The notes under the pieces: generated by a model
What the model saw: the letters and a program-made list of their open reading frames with translations, nothing else
Told to the model about the DNA's origin: nothing
Databases searched by the model: none
Shown here: positions 42,340 to 51,779 of the stretch, piece by piece
Numbering within the stretch: position 1 is the first letter of the stretch
How the letters are laid out: every line of letters begins with the position of its first letter
Assembly: GCA_001429255.1 (NCBI GenBank)
Contig: LMJI01000001.1
Span: forward strand, 2,154,310 to 2,218,309
DNA: 64,000 nt
Reading direction: 5' to 3'
From: Cellulomonas sp. Root930
GTDB taxonomy: Bacteria; Actinomycetota; Actinomycetes; Actinomycetales; Cellulomonadaceae
Made by a program: the position numbers and the translations under genes

Positions 42340-43412
42340 CCCGCGCACTGACCGCAGCCGTGGCCGTGGTGCTCGCCCTCGCGGGGTGCGCGGCTGCACC
42401 GACCGGTGCCGCCCCCTCCGACCAGGTGATCGCCCTCCTTCTCCCGGAGTCGAAGACCGCCCGCTACGAGGCGGTGGACCGCCCCGAGTTCGAGAAGGTC
42501 GTCCACGACCGGTGCCCGGAGTGCACCGTCGTCTACGCCAACGCCGACCAGGACGCCGCCACCCAGCAGCAGCAGGCCGAGTCGGCGTTGACGCAGGGCG
42601 CCGGCGTGCTCGTGCTCGACGCGGTCGACGCCGCGGCGGCCGTGAGCATCGTCGGGCAGGCGCACCGCCGGGGGGTGCCGGTGATCGCGTACGACCGCTT
42701 CATCTCCGACGCCGACCTCGACTACTACGTCTCCTTCGACAGCCGTCGCATCGGCCGGTACCAGGGCGAGGCGCTCGTGCGCGAGCTGGCGGCAGGCCGG
42801 ACCGGTCCCGACGACCCGCCCCAGGGCGTCCTCATGGTCAACGGTGCGGCGACCGACCCGAACTCCGCGGCGCTCGAGGCCGGCGTGGCCGACGCGTTCG
42901 CCGACGCACCCATCGAGATCCTCGCGTCGTACGACACCCCCGACTGGAGCCCGGACAAGGCACAGGAGTGGGTGACCGGGCAGCTCACGCAGTACGCGGG
43001 CCTGGTCGACGCCGTCTACGCCGCCAACGACGGGACGGCAGGCGGGGCGATCTCGGCCATGAAGGCCGCCGGGCTGGACCCCGTCCCTCCCGTGACCGGG
43101 CAGGACGCGGAGCTGGCGGCGATCCAGCGGATCGTCACCGGCGACCAGTCGATGACCGTCTACAAGGCGATCAGCGAGCAGGCGCGCACCGCCGCCGAGC
43201 TGGCCGTCCGCGTGCTGCGCGGCGAGGTGCCGGTCACGACCGCCCGCGTGGCGGGTGTGCCCTCCTTGCTGCTCAGCCCCGTGCCCGTGACCCTGGACAA
43301 CCTGCACCGCGTCATCGTCGACGGCGGCGTCTACACCACCGAGGAGATCTGCGTGGATCCCTACACCGACGCCTGCGCCGCTGCGGGCCTGCTCGACGGA
43401 GGTGCGCCGTGA
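42336..43412 (+). CDS. Sugar-binding lipoprotein (XylF/RbsB-like)
   Basis: A 358-residue periplasmic-binding protein of the CUT2 sugar class. Lipobox A-L-A-G-C with Cys18 lipidated. I-A-L-L-L-P-E-S-K-T-A-R-Y and A-Y-D-R-F-I match xylose-binding protein style. GTG start overlaps the ROK stop. Ligand probably a pentose or related monosaccharide; inference. Confidence 0.88.
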   Translation: MTRALTAAVAVVLALAGCAAAPTGAAPSDQVIALLLPESKTARYEAVDRPEFEKVVHDRCPECTVVYANADQDAATQQQQAESALTQGAGVLVLDAVDAAAAVSIVGQAHRRGVPVIAYDRFISDADLDYYVSFDSRRIGRYQGEALVRELAAGRTGPDDPPQGVLMVNGAATDPNSAALEAGVADAFADAPIEILASYDTPDWSPDKAQEWVTGQLTQYAGLVDAVYAANDGTAGGAISAMKAAGLDPVPPVTGQDAELAAIQRIVTGDQSMTVYKAISEQARTAAELAVRVLRGEVPVTTARVAGVPSLLLSPVPVTLDNLHRVIVDGGVYTTEEICVDPYTDACAAAGLLDGGAP

Positions 43413-44140
43413 GCGAGCCCATCCTCGCCCTGCGCGCGGTGTCCAAGAGCTACGGAGCGGCGCGCGCCCTCGTCGACGTCGACCTGCAGGTGCACGCCCA
43501 CGAGGTGGTCGCCGTCATCGGGGACAACGGTGCGGGCAAGTCGACGCTCGTCGGCGCCCTCACCGGCGCGCTCGCCCCGGACACCGGCGAGGTCCTGGTC
43601 GACGGCCAGCCCGTGACGCTCTCGGACCCGTCGGTCGCACGCGGGCTCGGCATCGCGGCGGTGTTCCAGGACCTGGCCCTGTGCGCCAACCTCGACGTCG
43701 TCGAGAACCTCTACCTGGGGCACGAGGCCGAGCGCGGGCTCCTGCTCGACGAGGTCACCATGGAGAAGCACGCGTGGGAGCTGCTCAACCAGCTCGCCGC
43801 CCGCGTGCCGTCGGTCCGGGTCCCCGTCGCCGCGCTGTCCGGCGGTCAGCGGCAGGCGGTCGCCATCGCGCGCTCGCTCCTGGGGGAGCCGCGGGTGATC
43901 GTCCTGGACGAGCCGACGGCGGCCCTCGGGCTGCGCCAGACGGCGGAGTTCCTCACCCTGGTCGAGCGGCTGCGCGGGCGCGGGCACGGCGTGGTCCTGA
44001 CCAGCCACTCGCTGGCGGACGTGCAGGCCGTGGCCGACCGGATCGTCGTGCTCCGGCTCGGTCGCGTCAACGGCGTGTTCGACGCCGCGCGGACCAGCTA
44101 CGAGGAGCTCCTGGCGGCCGTGACGGGGATCGCCCGATGA
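43409..44140 (+). CDS. Single-domain sugar ABC ATPase (CUT2 type)
   Basis: A 243-residue ATPase with Walker A G-D-N-G-A-G-K-S-T, signature L-S-G-G-Q-R-Q-A and Walker B V-I-V-L-D-E-P-T-A-A-L. Most CUT2 ATPases (XylG, RbsA) have two fused domains of about 500 residues; this one has only one, like FrcA. GTGA overlap upstream and ATGA overlap downstream. Confidence 0.9.
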   Translation: MSEPILALRAVSKSYGAARALVDVDLQVHAHEVVAVIGDNGAGKSTLVGALTGALAPDTGEVLVDGQPVTLSDPSVARGLGIAAVFQDLALCANLDVVENLYLGHEAERGLLLDEVTMEKHAWELLNQLAARVPSVRVPVAALSGGQRQAVAIARSLLGEPRVIVLDEPTAALGLRQTAEFLTLVERLRGRGHGVVLTSHSLADVQAVADRIVVLRLGRVNGVFDAARTSYEELLAAVTGIAR

Positions 44141-45321
44141 GCGCCGTGGTTGCCGACTCGGGCCTCGTCGCGACGACCTGGCGGCGGCTGCGCACCGGCG
44201 ACCTCGGCGTGCTGCCCGTCGCCGTGGTGCTCGTGCTGATCGGGATCGTGTTCCAGCTGCTCAACCCGCACTTCCTGTCCAGCGACAACCTGGTCAACCT
44301 CACGCAGCAGTCGGCCGCCACCGGCGTGATCGCGCTCGGCGTGGTGCTCACGCTGCACGTCGGGCAGATCGACCTGTCGGTGGGTGCCGTCTCCGGGCTG
44401 GCCGCCGCCGTGGTGGCCGTGGGCTCGGTGCAGCTGGGCTGGCCGCTGTGGCTCTCGGTCCTCGCCGCGCTGGCCGTCGGAGTGCTCGTCGGCTCCATCT
44501 ACGCGTCCCTGCACACGCGGCTGGCGGTGCCGAGCTTCGTGTTCACGCTGGCCGGCCTGCTGGTGGTCACGGGGCTGCAGATGCGCGTGCTCGGGCCGAC
44601 CGGCTCGGTCAACCTGCCGTTCGAGTGGTGGCTGGTGCGGTTCTGCCAGACCGCGTTCCTCGCGCCCGCGACCTCGTGGGCGATCGTCGCGCTCGTCGTC
44701 CTCGGGTACGCCGCCGGACGGGCCACGGGCCGGGTGCGCCGGCTCCGGGTGGAGCTGCCGGTCGCGCCGCTGTGGCAGGTCGTGGCCCGCGTGGTCGCGC
44801 TCGCGGCGGTGCTGTCCGTCGTCGTGGCCTACCTCGGCACCAACCGTGGCGTGGGCGCGGTCTTCGCGCTCTTCGTCGCGCTCGTCGCGCTCACCGACCT
44901 GATGCTGCGGCGGACGCGCTGGGGCCGGTTCGTGCGCGCGGTCGGCGGCGACGCGGAGGCCGCCCGCAAGGCCGGCGTCCCCGTGCGACGCGTGTTCGTC
45001 TCCGCGTTCGTCGCGTGCTCGACGCTTGCCGCGCTCGGTGGCGTGCTCGCGGTCGGTCGCCTCGCGGCGGCCAACCAGGGCAGCGGCGCCGGGGACACCA
45101 ACCTCACCGCGATCGCCGCAGCCGTCATCGGCGGGACCAGCCTGTTCGGTGGCCGCGGGTCGGCGTGGTCGGCGCTCGTCGGCATCCTCGTCGTGCAGTC
45201 GATCTCCACGGGGCTCACCCTGCTGAACCTCGACCAGTCGGCGCGCCTGGTGGTGACCGGCCTGGTGCTGGCCGTCGCGGTCACGATCGACGCGTTGCAG
45301 CGCCGCGCCCGCGAGTCCTGA
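44137..45321 (+). CDS. Sugar ABC transporter permease (XylH-like)
   Basis: A 394-residue permease of the CUT2 family, with ten or more transmembrane segments, G-Q-I-D-L-S-V-G-A-V near residue 73 and G-G-D-A-E-A-A-R-K-A-G in the cytoplasmic loop. The length matches XylH. Last gene of the ROK operon; a long palindrome of family B follows 40 nt after the stop. Confidence 0.9.
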   Translation: MSAVVADSGLVATTWRRLRTGDLGVLPVAVVLVLIGIVFQLLNPHFLSSDNLVNLTQQSAATGVIALGVVLTLHVGQIDLSVGAVSGLAAAVVAVGSVQLGWPLWLSVLAALAVGVLVGSIYASLHTRLAVPSFVFTLAGLLVVTGLQMRVLGPTGSVNLPFEWWLVRFCQTAFLAPATSWAIVALVVLGYAAGRATGRVRRLRVELPVAPLWQVVARVVALAAVLSVVVAYLGTNRGVGAVFALFVALVALTDLMLRRTRWGRFVRAVGGDAEAARKAGVPVRRVFVSAFVACSTLAALGGVLAVGRLAAANQGSGAGDTNLTAIAAAVIGGTSLFGGRGSAWSALVGILVVQSISTGLTLLNLDQSARLVVTGLVLAVAVTIDALQRRARES

Positions 45322-45361
45322 CACTCTCCGGCGCCGCCGCCCGCCGCCGCTCCCTGGCCGA

Positions 45362-45416
45362 AGGTTCGCGTGAAGACATCGTTGCGCTGGACGCAACGAA
45401 GTCTTCACGCGAGCCT
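45362..45416. repeat. Palindromic repeat family B, copy 1
   Basis: Long hairpin: arms TCGCGTGAAGAC-a-TCGTTGCG and the complement, one A/A mismatch, 5-nt loop CTGGA, extended outward by AGG/CCT with a wobble; 24 of 25 positions pair. Its core is shared with copy 2 at 46541-46589 on the other side of the nuclease-like gene. No T-tract, and sequence unlike the ordinary terminators of this window. Confidence 0.88.
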
Positions 45417-45562
45417 CCACGCGCGGCGTTCCCGCTGCTCGCGGCCCGCCGATGGTCGCGTGGCGACCTCGTGCCGGGACGTGCACCACGGCGCGTCGCG
45501 CACGAGGCCGCGGCTGTGGATGGCCGGCGTCGTCGGCCCCGCGTCTGCGGGACCCTGAGGGC

Positions 45563-46549
45563 GTGAGTGACGCTCGACGCGCTGCGCCGCACGCGGCACG
45601 ACTCCCGCCCCAGCTGGACGCCGCGGCGCGGAACACCGTCCATCGGCAGGAGGCGGTGGTGACGTCCGCGCAGCTCCACGCGTGGGGAGTCGGCCGCGCG
45701 GTCGTGTCACGACGAGTTGCCCACGGTGACTGGCAGCGACTGTGGCGCGGCGTCATCGCCCTCCACTCGGGTGCGATCACCTGGCGCGAGCGCGCGCGTG
45801 GCGCCCTGCTCTACGCCGGCGACGGTGCTGCTCTCTCGCACTCGTCGGCCGCGTTCGTGCACGGGATCGTCTCCACGCCGGGGCCGAGGATCGTCGTCAG
45901 CATCCCCGCGCATCGTGCCGTCTCGCCGCAGCCCGGCCTCGGTCTCCGGCGTCGGCGCACGATGCCGCACGCAGGCGGTCGGATTCGGGCAGTTGGCGTC
46001 GACGCCACGGTGCTGGATCTCGTGCACGAGCTCGACTCGGAGGATGACGTCGTCGGCCTGGTGTGCGAGGCGGTCCGCGTCGGTGTGCTGCCCGGTCGCC
46101 TCCTGCTGCAGGCCGGCGGGCGTCGGTTCCTCCGGCACCGCGATCTGGTCGTGAACCTGCTCGGAGACGAGGGGATGGGGATCGAGTCCCCGCTCGAGCA
46201 CAGGTACGTGCGGGATGTCGAACGGCGCCACCGGCTGCCGGCCGCGTGCGCTCAGCTGCGGGAGCGGACAGGTGGTCGATGGATCCGCGCCGATCGCGTG
46301 CACGTCGGGCTCGGGGTGCGGATCGAGCTGGACGGACAGCTCGCGCACCCGTCCGGCCGCACAGCCCGCGACACGTGGCGCGACAACGCCGTGCTGATCG
46401 AGCGATCAGAGATCACTCTCCGCTACCGATGGCAGCACGTGGTGGCCGAGCCGTGCGAGACGGCCGCGCAGGTGGCGGCTGCGCTGCGCTCGCGCGGCTG
46501 GCGGGGCCGAGCCGCGCCGTGCTCGCCCACCTGCTCCGTCCTCGCGTGA
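45563..46549 (+). CDS. AbiEi-like / DUF559 (Vsr-type nuclease fold) protein
   Basis: A 328-residue protein. The N-terminal ~75 residues (V-T-S-A-Q-L-H-A-W-G-V and V-A-H-G-D-W-Q-R-L-W-R-G-V) resemble the wing-HTH of AbiEi-type antitoxins; the middle has S-H-S-S-A-A-F-V-H-G; the C-terminus resembles DUF559, a Vsr/PD-(D/E)xK endonuclease relative: Glu208/Glu212 (G-I-E-S-P-L-E-H), Glu255-x-Asp257-Gly (I-E-L-D-G) and D-T-W-R-D-N at 270-275. GACCCT lies 6 nt before GTG 45563. Palindrome copies flank the gene and the second one contains its stop codon. No AbiEii-type toxin lies next to it. Family assignment is by pattern recall. Confidence 0.78.
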   Translation: MSDARRAAPHAARLPPQLDAAARNTVHRQEAVVTSAQLHAWGVGRAVVSRRVAHGDWQRLWRGVIALHSGAITWRERARGALLYAGDGAALSHSSAAFVHGIVSTPGPRIVVSIPAHRAVSPQPGLGLRRRRTMPHAGGRIRAVGVDATVLDLVHELDSEDDVVGLVCEAVRVGVLPGRLLLQAGGRRFLRHRDLVVNLLGDEGMGIESPLEHRYVRDVERRHRLPAACAQLRERTGGRWIRADRVHVGLGVRIELDGQLAHPSGRTARDTWRDNAVLIERSEITLRYRWQHVVAEPCETAAQVAAALRSRGWRGRAAPCSPTCSVLA

Positions 46550-46589
46550 AGACTTCGTTCCGCCTCGCGCGACGAAGTCTTCACGCGAG
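46541..46589. repeat. Palindromic repeat family B, copy 2
   Basis: Hairpin with 18 contiguous pairs (CTCGCGTGAAGACTTCGT and its complement), then a short interruption and a further 3-bp inner stem. The left arm shares TCGCGTGAAGAC-x-TCGTT with copy 1 and the right arm shares ACGAAGTCTTCACGCGAG. It overlaps the stop codon of the nuclease-like gene (TGA at 46547-46549) and lies 24 bp from the 3' end of the convergent esterase. Confidence 0.88.
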
Positions 46590-46612
46590 CGGCTGGCGCC
46601 GGTCCGGAGCCG

Positions 46613-47968
46613 TCAGGCCCGCGTGCAGGGGGTTCCGTTGAGCGCGAAGGTCGTCGGTGCCGTGTTGGTGCCCGTGTAGGCGCCGTTGAGGCCGAACTGG
46701 GTGGAGCCGCCCGCGGGGATCGAGCCGTTCCAGGCGGCGTTCTTCGCGGTCACCACCGACCCGGACTGCGTGGTCACCGAGCTCCACGCCTGCGTGACGG
46801 TCTGGCCGGACGGGTACGTCCAGGTCAGCGTCCACCCGTTCAGCGCGACCGCCGACCGGACCGTGATGCTCGCCGTGAAGCCGGTGTTCCACTGGTTCAC
46901 GGAGTAGGTGACGGTGCAGGCCCCCGAGGCCGTCGGCGTCGGTGCGGGCGTCGTGGGTGCCGGCGTCGTCGGGACGGGCGTGGTCGGGGCGGGCGTGGTG
47001 GGCGGCGGGGTGCTCGTCGTGTCCAGGCCGAAGAAGTGGATCGCGGCCGCCGCGTCCACGGGCAGGTTGTGGCCGACGCCCTGCAGGCTGATCGCCTCGA
47101 CGGGTGCCCGGTCGCCGGTCGCGCCGTAGCGGGTGCGTGTCTGGCCGCTCGCGGGCGAGTCGGTCGAGGCCGGCGTGGCGCTGACGCCCAGCACGTTGGT
47201 CCACTGCTTGATCGCCTCGCCGAAGTTCACGTAGCTCAGCGTCGTGTCCTCGGACCCGTGCCACAGCTGCACCCGCGGGCGTGCGCCCGTGTAGCCCGGG
47301 TAGGCGGCGCGGGCGAGGTCGCCCCACTGCTGACCGGTCAGCACGCGCCGACCGCCCGAGCAGTCGCTGTTCCAGGGTGCCTGCGAGGTGGTGCCGGGCG
47401 GGGGAGAGGTCGTCGAGAAGCAGGTGGCCGGCACGCCCGAGAACGCGGACCCCGCGGCGAAGACGTCGGGGTAGGTGGCCAGCAGGACCTCGGTCATCAT
47501 CGCGCCTGACGAGACCCCGGTGACGAACACCCGGCTGGTGTCGGTGGTGTACCGCTGCTGCACGTACCGGACCATCGACACGATGCTCGTCGGGTCGCTG
47601 GCCCCGCCGTGCGTGAGGGCCTCCGACGAGCTCACGTCGAAGCAGCTGCCGCTCCGGTTGGCCTGCGGGTAGATGACGATGTAGCCGTACCGGGTGGCGA
47701 GCTCGTCGAACTGCGCGCCGTCGTACATCGCCTGCGCGGTACCGGTGCAGTAGTGCACGGCCACCAGCACCGCGGGCTTGGCCGGCAGCGAGTCCGGCAC
47801 GAACAGGCTCATGCCGAGCTGGCCGGGGTTGCTGCCGAAGCTCGGGACGCTGACCAGCGAGGCGGCCTGGGCGGCCGGTGCGGTGGTCAGCGCGGCGGCG
47901 GCGAGGCCGACGACGCCGAGGGCGAGGGTGCTGGCGGCCGCGACGGCGCGGCGCAGGGACGGCTTCAT
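46613..47968 (-). CDS. Secreted PHB-depolymerase-family esterase with CBM2
   Basis: A 451-residue secreted esterase. The signal peptide ends near A-Q-A (35). The catalytic domain (about 37-315) carries Ser153 (G-V-S-S-G), Asp241 (G-S-E-D) and His300 (V-G-H-N), the triad of the Esterase_phb family used by acetylxylan and feruloyl esterases. A Pro/Thr linker (about 316-350) of repeated T-T-P-x-P leads to a family-2 cellulose-binding module at 352-451 with W residues and terminal Cys residues. It probably removes acyl groups from plant xylan while bound to cellulose; the exact substrate is inferred. Confidence 0.93.
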   Translation of the reverse strand: MKPSLRRAVAAASTLALGVVGLAAAALTTAPAAQAASLVSVPSFGSNPGQLGMSLFVPDSLPAKPAVLVAVHYCTGTAQAMYDGAQFDELATRYGYIVIYPQANRSGSCFDVSSSEALTHGGASDPTSIVSMVRYVQQRYTTDTSRVFVTGVSSGAMMTEVLLATYPDVFAAGSAFSGVPATCFSTTSPPPGTTSQAPWNSDCSGGRRVLTGQQWGDLARAAYPGYTGARPRVQLWHGSEDTTLSYVNFGEAIKQWTNVLGVSATPASTDSPASGQTRTRYGATGDRAPVEAISLQGVGHNLPVDAAAAIHFFGLDTTSTPPPTTPAPTTPVPTTPAPTTPAPTPTASGACTVTYSVNQWNTGFTASITVRSAVALNGWTLTWTYPSGQTVTQAWSSVTTQSGSVVTAKNAAWNGSIPAGGSTQFGLNGAYTGTNTAPTTFALNGTPCTRA

Positions 47969-48016
47969 GCTCGGAGCGTGCCGGAGGGACTCGCTCGTGG
48001 TCAGGGCACGAAGCGT

Positions 48017-48880
48017 TTAGCGGAAGACGATCGTCCGGTGCCCGTCGAGGAGCACCCGGTGCTCCGCGTGCCAGCGGACGGCCCGGGACAGGGCGCGGCG
48101 CTCGACGTCCTGCCCCAGGGCGACCAGGTCCTCGACGTGCCGGGTGTGGTCGACGCGCTCGACGTCCTGCTCGATGATCGGGCCCTCGTCGAGGTCCCCG
48201 GTCACGTAGTGCGCGGTGGCGCCGATGAGCTTGACGCCCCGGTCGTGGGCCTGCGCGTACGGCCGGGCGCCCTTGAACGACGGCAGGAACGAGTGGTGGA
48301 TGTTGATCACGCGACCCTGCAGGGCGCGGCACAGGTCGTCGGACAGGATCTGCATGTAGCGCGCCAGCACGACCAGCTCGACGTCGAGCTCGCGGACCAG
48401 CTCGAGCAGGCGCGCCTCGGCCTGCGCCTTGGTGGCCGCCGTGACGGGCACGTGGTGGAACGGGATCCCGTAGAAGTCGGCCAGCGGCTCGAGGACCGTG
48501 TGGTTGGACACCACGGCGACCAGCTCGATCGGCAGGTTCTCGGACCGCTGGCGGAACGCGAGGTCGTTCAGGCAGTGCGCGGCGGTGGAGCCCATGACGA
48601 GCGTCCGGACCGGCCGGCCCACCACGTCGAGCGACCAGTCCATGGCGAACTGCCGGGCGACTGGCGCGAACGCGACCTCCAGCTCGTCGCGCGGTGTCGA
48701 CGCGGTGACCTGCACGCGCATGAAGAACAGCCCCGACAGGGGGTCCCCGAACTGCTGCGACTCGGTGATGTTCCCCCCGTGCTCGGCCAGCAGGCCGGCG
48801 ACCGCGTGGACGATCCCGGGGCGGTCCGGGCAGGAGAGGGTGAGAACCCAGTGGGTGGAGTCGAGTGAGTCGGAGGACAC
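48017..48880 (-). CDS. purU: Formyltetrahydrofolate deformylase
   Basis: A 287-residue enzyme: an N-terminal ACT domain (V-L-T-L-S-C-P-D-R-P-G-I-V) and a formyltransferase-like domain with S-N-H, H-S-F-L-P-S-F-K-G-A and the catalytic Asp near the end (G-D-L-D-E-G-P-I). It hydrolyses 10-formyl-THF to formate and THF, balancing the one-carbon pool. GTG 48880 is chosen for the standard N-terminus; TACTCT lies 8 nt upstream. Next to glyA-folD, which act in the same pool. Confidence 0.95.
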   Translation of the reverse strand: MSSDSLDSTHWVLTLSCPDRPGIVHAVAGLLAEHGGNITESQQFGDPLSGLFFMRVQVTASTPRDELEVAFAPVARQFAMDWSLDVVGRPVRTLVMGSTAAHCLNDLAFRQRSENLPIELVAVVSNHTVLEPLADFYGIPFHHVPVTAATKAQAEARLLELVRELDVELVVLARYMQILSDDLCRALQGRVINIHHSFLPSFKGARPYAQAHDRGVKLIGATAHYVTGDLDEGPIIEQDVERVDHTRHVEDLVALGQDVERRALSRAVRWHAEHRVLLDGHRTIVFR

Positions 48881-48928
48881 GAGGTCCGAGAGTAGTGGTC
48901 GTGCGGATCGGCTGACACGATGGGCCGC

Positions 48929-49432
48929 ATGACGCAGCCCGATCTCGAGATCCGTTCGGTGACCGTCGACGACGCCGGCGAGCTGCTCACGCTGCGCCGC
49001 GCGGCGTTCGTCACGGAGGCCCAGCAGTACGGCGACCCGCACATCCCGCCGCTCACGCAGACGCTCGAGGAGCTCGAGGCGGACCTGCAGCGCGAGGGCG
49101 TCATCACGCTCGGCGGCTGGTACGGGCACCGCCTGGTGGGGTCGATCCGGATGCTCATCGAGGGCTCGAAGGCCACGCTCGGCCGGTTCGCCGTAGCCCC
49201 CGACCTGCAGGGGCAGGGCTTCGGCACGCAGATGCTCATGGCGATCCTGCCGCACCTGCCCGAGGGCATCGAGGAGGTCTGGGTGTTCACCGGCCGCGAC
49301 TCGGTGCAGAACCTCGCGCTCTACGCCAAGCACGGGTACGAGCACCAGCACGACCAGACCGCGGGCGACCTGACGTACGCGTACCTGCGCAAGATCCTCG
49401 GCGACACGGGCAGCGAGCACGCGGAGGCCTGA
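48929..49432 (+). CDS. GNAT-family N-acetyltransferase
   Basis: A 167-residue acetyltransferase with the acetyl-CoA loop segment R-F-A-V-A-P-D-L-Q-G-Q-G-F-G-T (pyrophosphate loop Q-G-Q-G-F-G) and a C-terminal N-L-A-L-Y-A-K-H-G-Y. Substrate unknown. Start at 48929 preferred over 48920 because CACGAT lies 7 nt upstream. Divergent from purU over a 48-bp gap and just ahead of the glyA riboswitch. Confidence 0.85.
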   Translation: MTQPDLEIRSVTVDDAGELLTLRRAAFVTEAQQYGDPHIPPLTQTLEELEADLQREGVITLGGWYGHRLVGSIRMLIEGSKATLGRFAVAPDLQGQGFGTQMLMAILPHLPEGIEEVWVFTGRDSVQNLALYAKHGYEHQHDQTAGDLTYAYLRKILGDTGSEHAEA

Positions 49433-49448
49433 GCCTTGCTAACCTGAG

Positions 49449-49533
49449 CCCGTCGCGACTGGCGCAGCGGGTGGGTCACCACCGGGGAGCGACGCAGCAG
49501 CAGACCAACGGGTCGGACGCCTGGGCCCCCGGT
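49449..49533 (+). ncRNA. ZTP riboswitch (pfl motif) controlling glyA-folD
   Basis: Same aptamer as at purH: CGCGACTGGCG (49454-49464), GGTGGG pairing with CCACC, ACCGGGGAGCG (49481-49491), a longer linker, then GACGCCTGGGC (about 49516-49526). A small hairpin CACAC-acga-GTGTG (49537-49550) follows and could be part of the expression platform. ZTP riboswitches in front of glyA and folD are established in actinobacteria. Confidence 0.93.
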
Positions 49534-49598
49534 CACCACACACGAGTGTGCGGGTGCCGGACGCGCGCGTACACGCTGACTGCCGACAGGAGTGCTTC

Positions 49599-50888
49599 AT
49601 GAGCGCCGACCAGATCCCTCTGATGGATCAGAACATCTCCCAGCTGGACCCGGAGATCGCCGCCGTCCTCGACGGCGAGCTCGCCCGCCAGCAGGGCACG
49701 CTCGAGATGATCGCGAGCGAGAACTTCGTGCCCCGCGCCGTCCTGCAGGCGCAGGGCTCCGTGCTCACCAACAAGTACGCCGAGGGCTACCCCGGCCGCC
49801 GCTACTACGGCGGCTGCGAGCAGGTCGACATCGCGGAGAACATCGCGATCGCCCGCGCGAAGGCCCTCTTCGGCGCCGAGCACGCCAACGTGCAGCCCCA
49901 CTCGGGTGCCACAGCCAACGCGGCGGTGCTGCACGCGCTGATCAACGCGGGCGACAAGATCCTCGGCCTCGAGCTGGCGCACGGTGGCCACCTCACGCAC
50001 GGCATGAAGATCAACTTCTCCGGCAAGCTCTACGAGGTCGGCGCCTACGGCGTGGACCCGCAGACGTTCCTCGTCGACATGGACGTCGTCCGGGAGAAGG
50101 CCCTCGAGCAGCGTCCCGACGTGATCATCGGTGGCTGGTCCGCCTACCCGCGCCAGCTCGACTTCGCGGCGTTCCGGTCCATCGCCGACGAGGTCGGCGC
50201 CAAGCTCTGGGTCGACATGGCGCACTTCGCCGGCCTGGTGGCCGCGGGGCTGCACCCGAACCCGGTGCCGCACTCCGACGTGGTGTCCTCCACGGTGCAC
50301 AAGACGATCGGCGGTCCTCGCTCGGGCTTCATCCTGAGCCGTGAGGAGTACGCCAAGAAGATCGACTCGGCCGTGTTCCCGGGTCAGCAGGGCGGCCCGC
50401 TCATGCACGTGATCGCCGCCAAGGCCGTCGCGTTCAAGGTCGCTGCCACGGAGGACTTCAAGGACCGCCAGCAGCGCACCCTCGACGGCGCCCGGCTCAT
50501 CGCCGAGCGTCTGTCGGCACCGGACGTGGCGAAGGCGGGGGTCTCGGTGCTCACCGGCGGCACCGACGTGCACCTCGTGCTCGTCGACCTGCGGCACTCC
50601 GACCTCGACGGCCAGCAGGCGGAGGACCTCCTGCACTCGGCCGGCATCACGGTGAACCGCAACGCGGTGCCCTTCGACCCGCGCCCCCCGCGCGTCACCT
50701 CCGGCCTGCGCATCGGCACGCCCGCGCTGGCCACCCGGGGCTTCGGCGACGCCGAGTTCACGGAGGTCGCCGACATCATCGCGACCGCCCTGATCAACGG
50801 CGCGTCGACCGACCTCGAGGCGCTCAAGGCCCGCGTGCTCAAGCTCACCGACGCGTTCCCGCTGTACTCCGACCTGCAGCAGTACTGA
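49599..50888 (+). CDS. glyA: Serine hydroxymethyltransferase
   Basis: A 429-residue PLP enzyme that makes glycine and 5,10-methylene-THF from serine. The N-terminal I-A-S-E-N-F motif, [13 protein letters not shown] and the PLP lysine Lys235 (V-H-K-T-I-G-G-P-R) are present. AGGAG Shine-Dalgarno. Its stop overlaps the folD start by one base. Controlled by the upstream ZTP riboswitch. Confidence 0.97.
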   Translation: MSADQIPLMDQNISQLDPEIAAVLDGELARQQGTLEMIASENFVPRAVLQAQGSVLTNKYAEGYPGRRYYGGCEQVDIAENIAIARAKALFGAEHANVQPHSGATANAAVLHALINAGDKILGLELAHGGHLTHGMKINFSGKLYEVGAYGVDPQTFLVDMDVVREKALEQRPDVIIGGWSAYPRQLDFAAFRSIADEVGAKLWVDMAHFAGLVAAGLHPNPVPHSDVVSSTVHKTIGGPRSGFILSREEYAKKIDSAVFPGQQGGPLMHVIAAKAVAFKVAATEDFKDRQQRTLDGARLIAERLSAPDVAKAGVSVLTGGTDVHLVLVDLRHSDLDGQQAEDLLHSAGITVNRNAVPFDPRPPRVTSGLRIGTPALATRGFGDAEFTEVADIIATALINGASTDLEALKARVLKLTDAFPLYSDLQQY

Positions 50889-51769
50889 TGACGGCGCAGC
50901 TCCTCGACGGGACCGCCACCGCGGCCCGGATCAAGGCCGAGCTGACCGAACGCGTCGCGGCGCTCGCGGCGCGCTCGGTCACGCCCGGGCTGGGCACGCT
51001 GCTCGTCGGCGACGACCCCGGGTCGCGGTGGTACGTGGCCGGCAAGCACAAGGACTGCGCCGAGGTCGGCATCGCCTCGATCCGGGAGGACCTGCCGGCC
51101 ACGGCCACGCAGGACGAGATCGAGGCGGCCGTCCGACGGCTGAACGAGGACCCGGAGTGCACCGGGTTCATCGTCCAGCTGCCGCTGCCGAAGGGCATCG
51201 ACACCAACCGGGTGCTGGAGCTCGTCGACCCCGAGAAGGACGCCGACGGGCTGCACCCGACCAACCTCGGTCGCCTGGTGCTGCGGGTCAACGAGCCGGT
51301 GACGTCCCCGCTGCCGTGCACGCCGCGCGGCATCATCGACCTCCTGCTCCGGCACGACATCGACCTGCGCGGCGCTGACGTCGTCATCGTCGGCCGTGGG
51401 GTCACCGTCGGGCGCTCGATCGGGCTGCTGCTCACGCGTCGGGAGATCAACGCGACCGTGACGCTCACGCACACGGGCACCGAGGACCTCGCGGAGCACA
51501 CCCGGAACGCCGACGTCGTCATCGCGGCGGCCGGGGTGCCGGGGATCATCACGGCGGACATCATCAAGCCGGGCGCGGTCGTCATCGACGTCGGCGTCTC
51601 GCGGTCCACCGACCCGGAGACCGGCAAGAGCCGGGTCGTCGGCGACGTCGACCCCGGCGTGCGCGAGGTCGCGTCGTGGGTGTCGCCGAACCCCGGCGGG
51701 GTCGGTCCGATGACGCGGGCGATGCTCCTGACCAACGTCGTCGAGACGGCCGAGCGACTCCTGGGCTGA
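50888..51769 (+). CDS. folD: Bifunctional methylene-THF dehydrogenase/cyclohydrolase
   Basis: A 293-residue enzyme converting 5,10-methylene-THF to 10-formyl-THF. Substrate lysine in Y-V-x-x-K-H-K (about residue 55), Q-L-P-L-P near 98, D-A-D-G-L-H-P and the NADP loop G-R-G-V-T-V-G-R-S. Coupled to glyA (TGATG). Confidence 0.97.
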   Translation: MTAQLLDGTATAARIKAELTERVAALAARSVTPGLGTLLVGDDPGSRWYVAGKHKDCAEVGIASIREDLPATATQDEIEAAVRRLNEDPECTGFIVQLPLPKGIDTNRVLELVDPEKDADGLHPTNLGRLVLRVNEPVTSPLPCTPRGIIDLLLRHDIDLRGADVVIVGRGVTVGRSIGLLLTRREINATVTLTHTGTEDLAEHTRNADVVIAAAGVPGIITADIIKPGAVVIDVGVSRSTDPETGKSRVVGDVDPGVREVASWVSPNPGGVGPMTRAMLLTNVVETAERLLG

Positions 51770-51779
51770 CACCACCGCT

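Noticed and set aside
45362..45416. Palindrome B copy 1 as an ordinary terminator of the XylH-like gene
   Set aside because: It may act as one, but its sequence is shared with the copy at 46541-46589, while the other terminators here are unrelated to one another.
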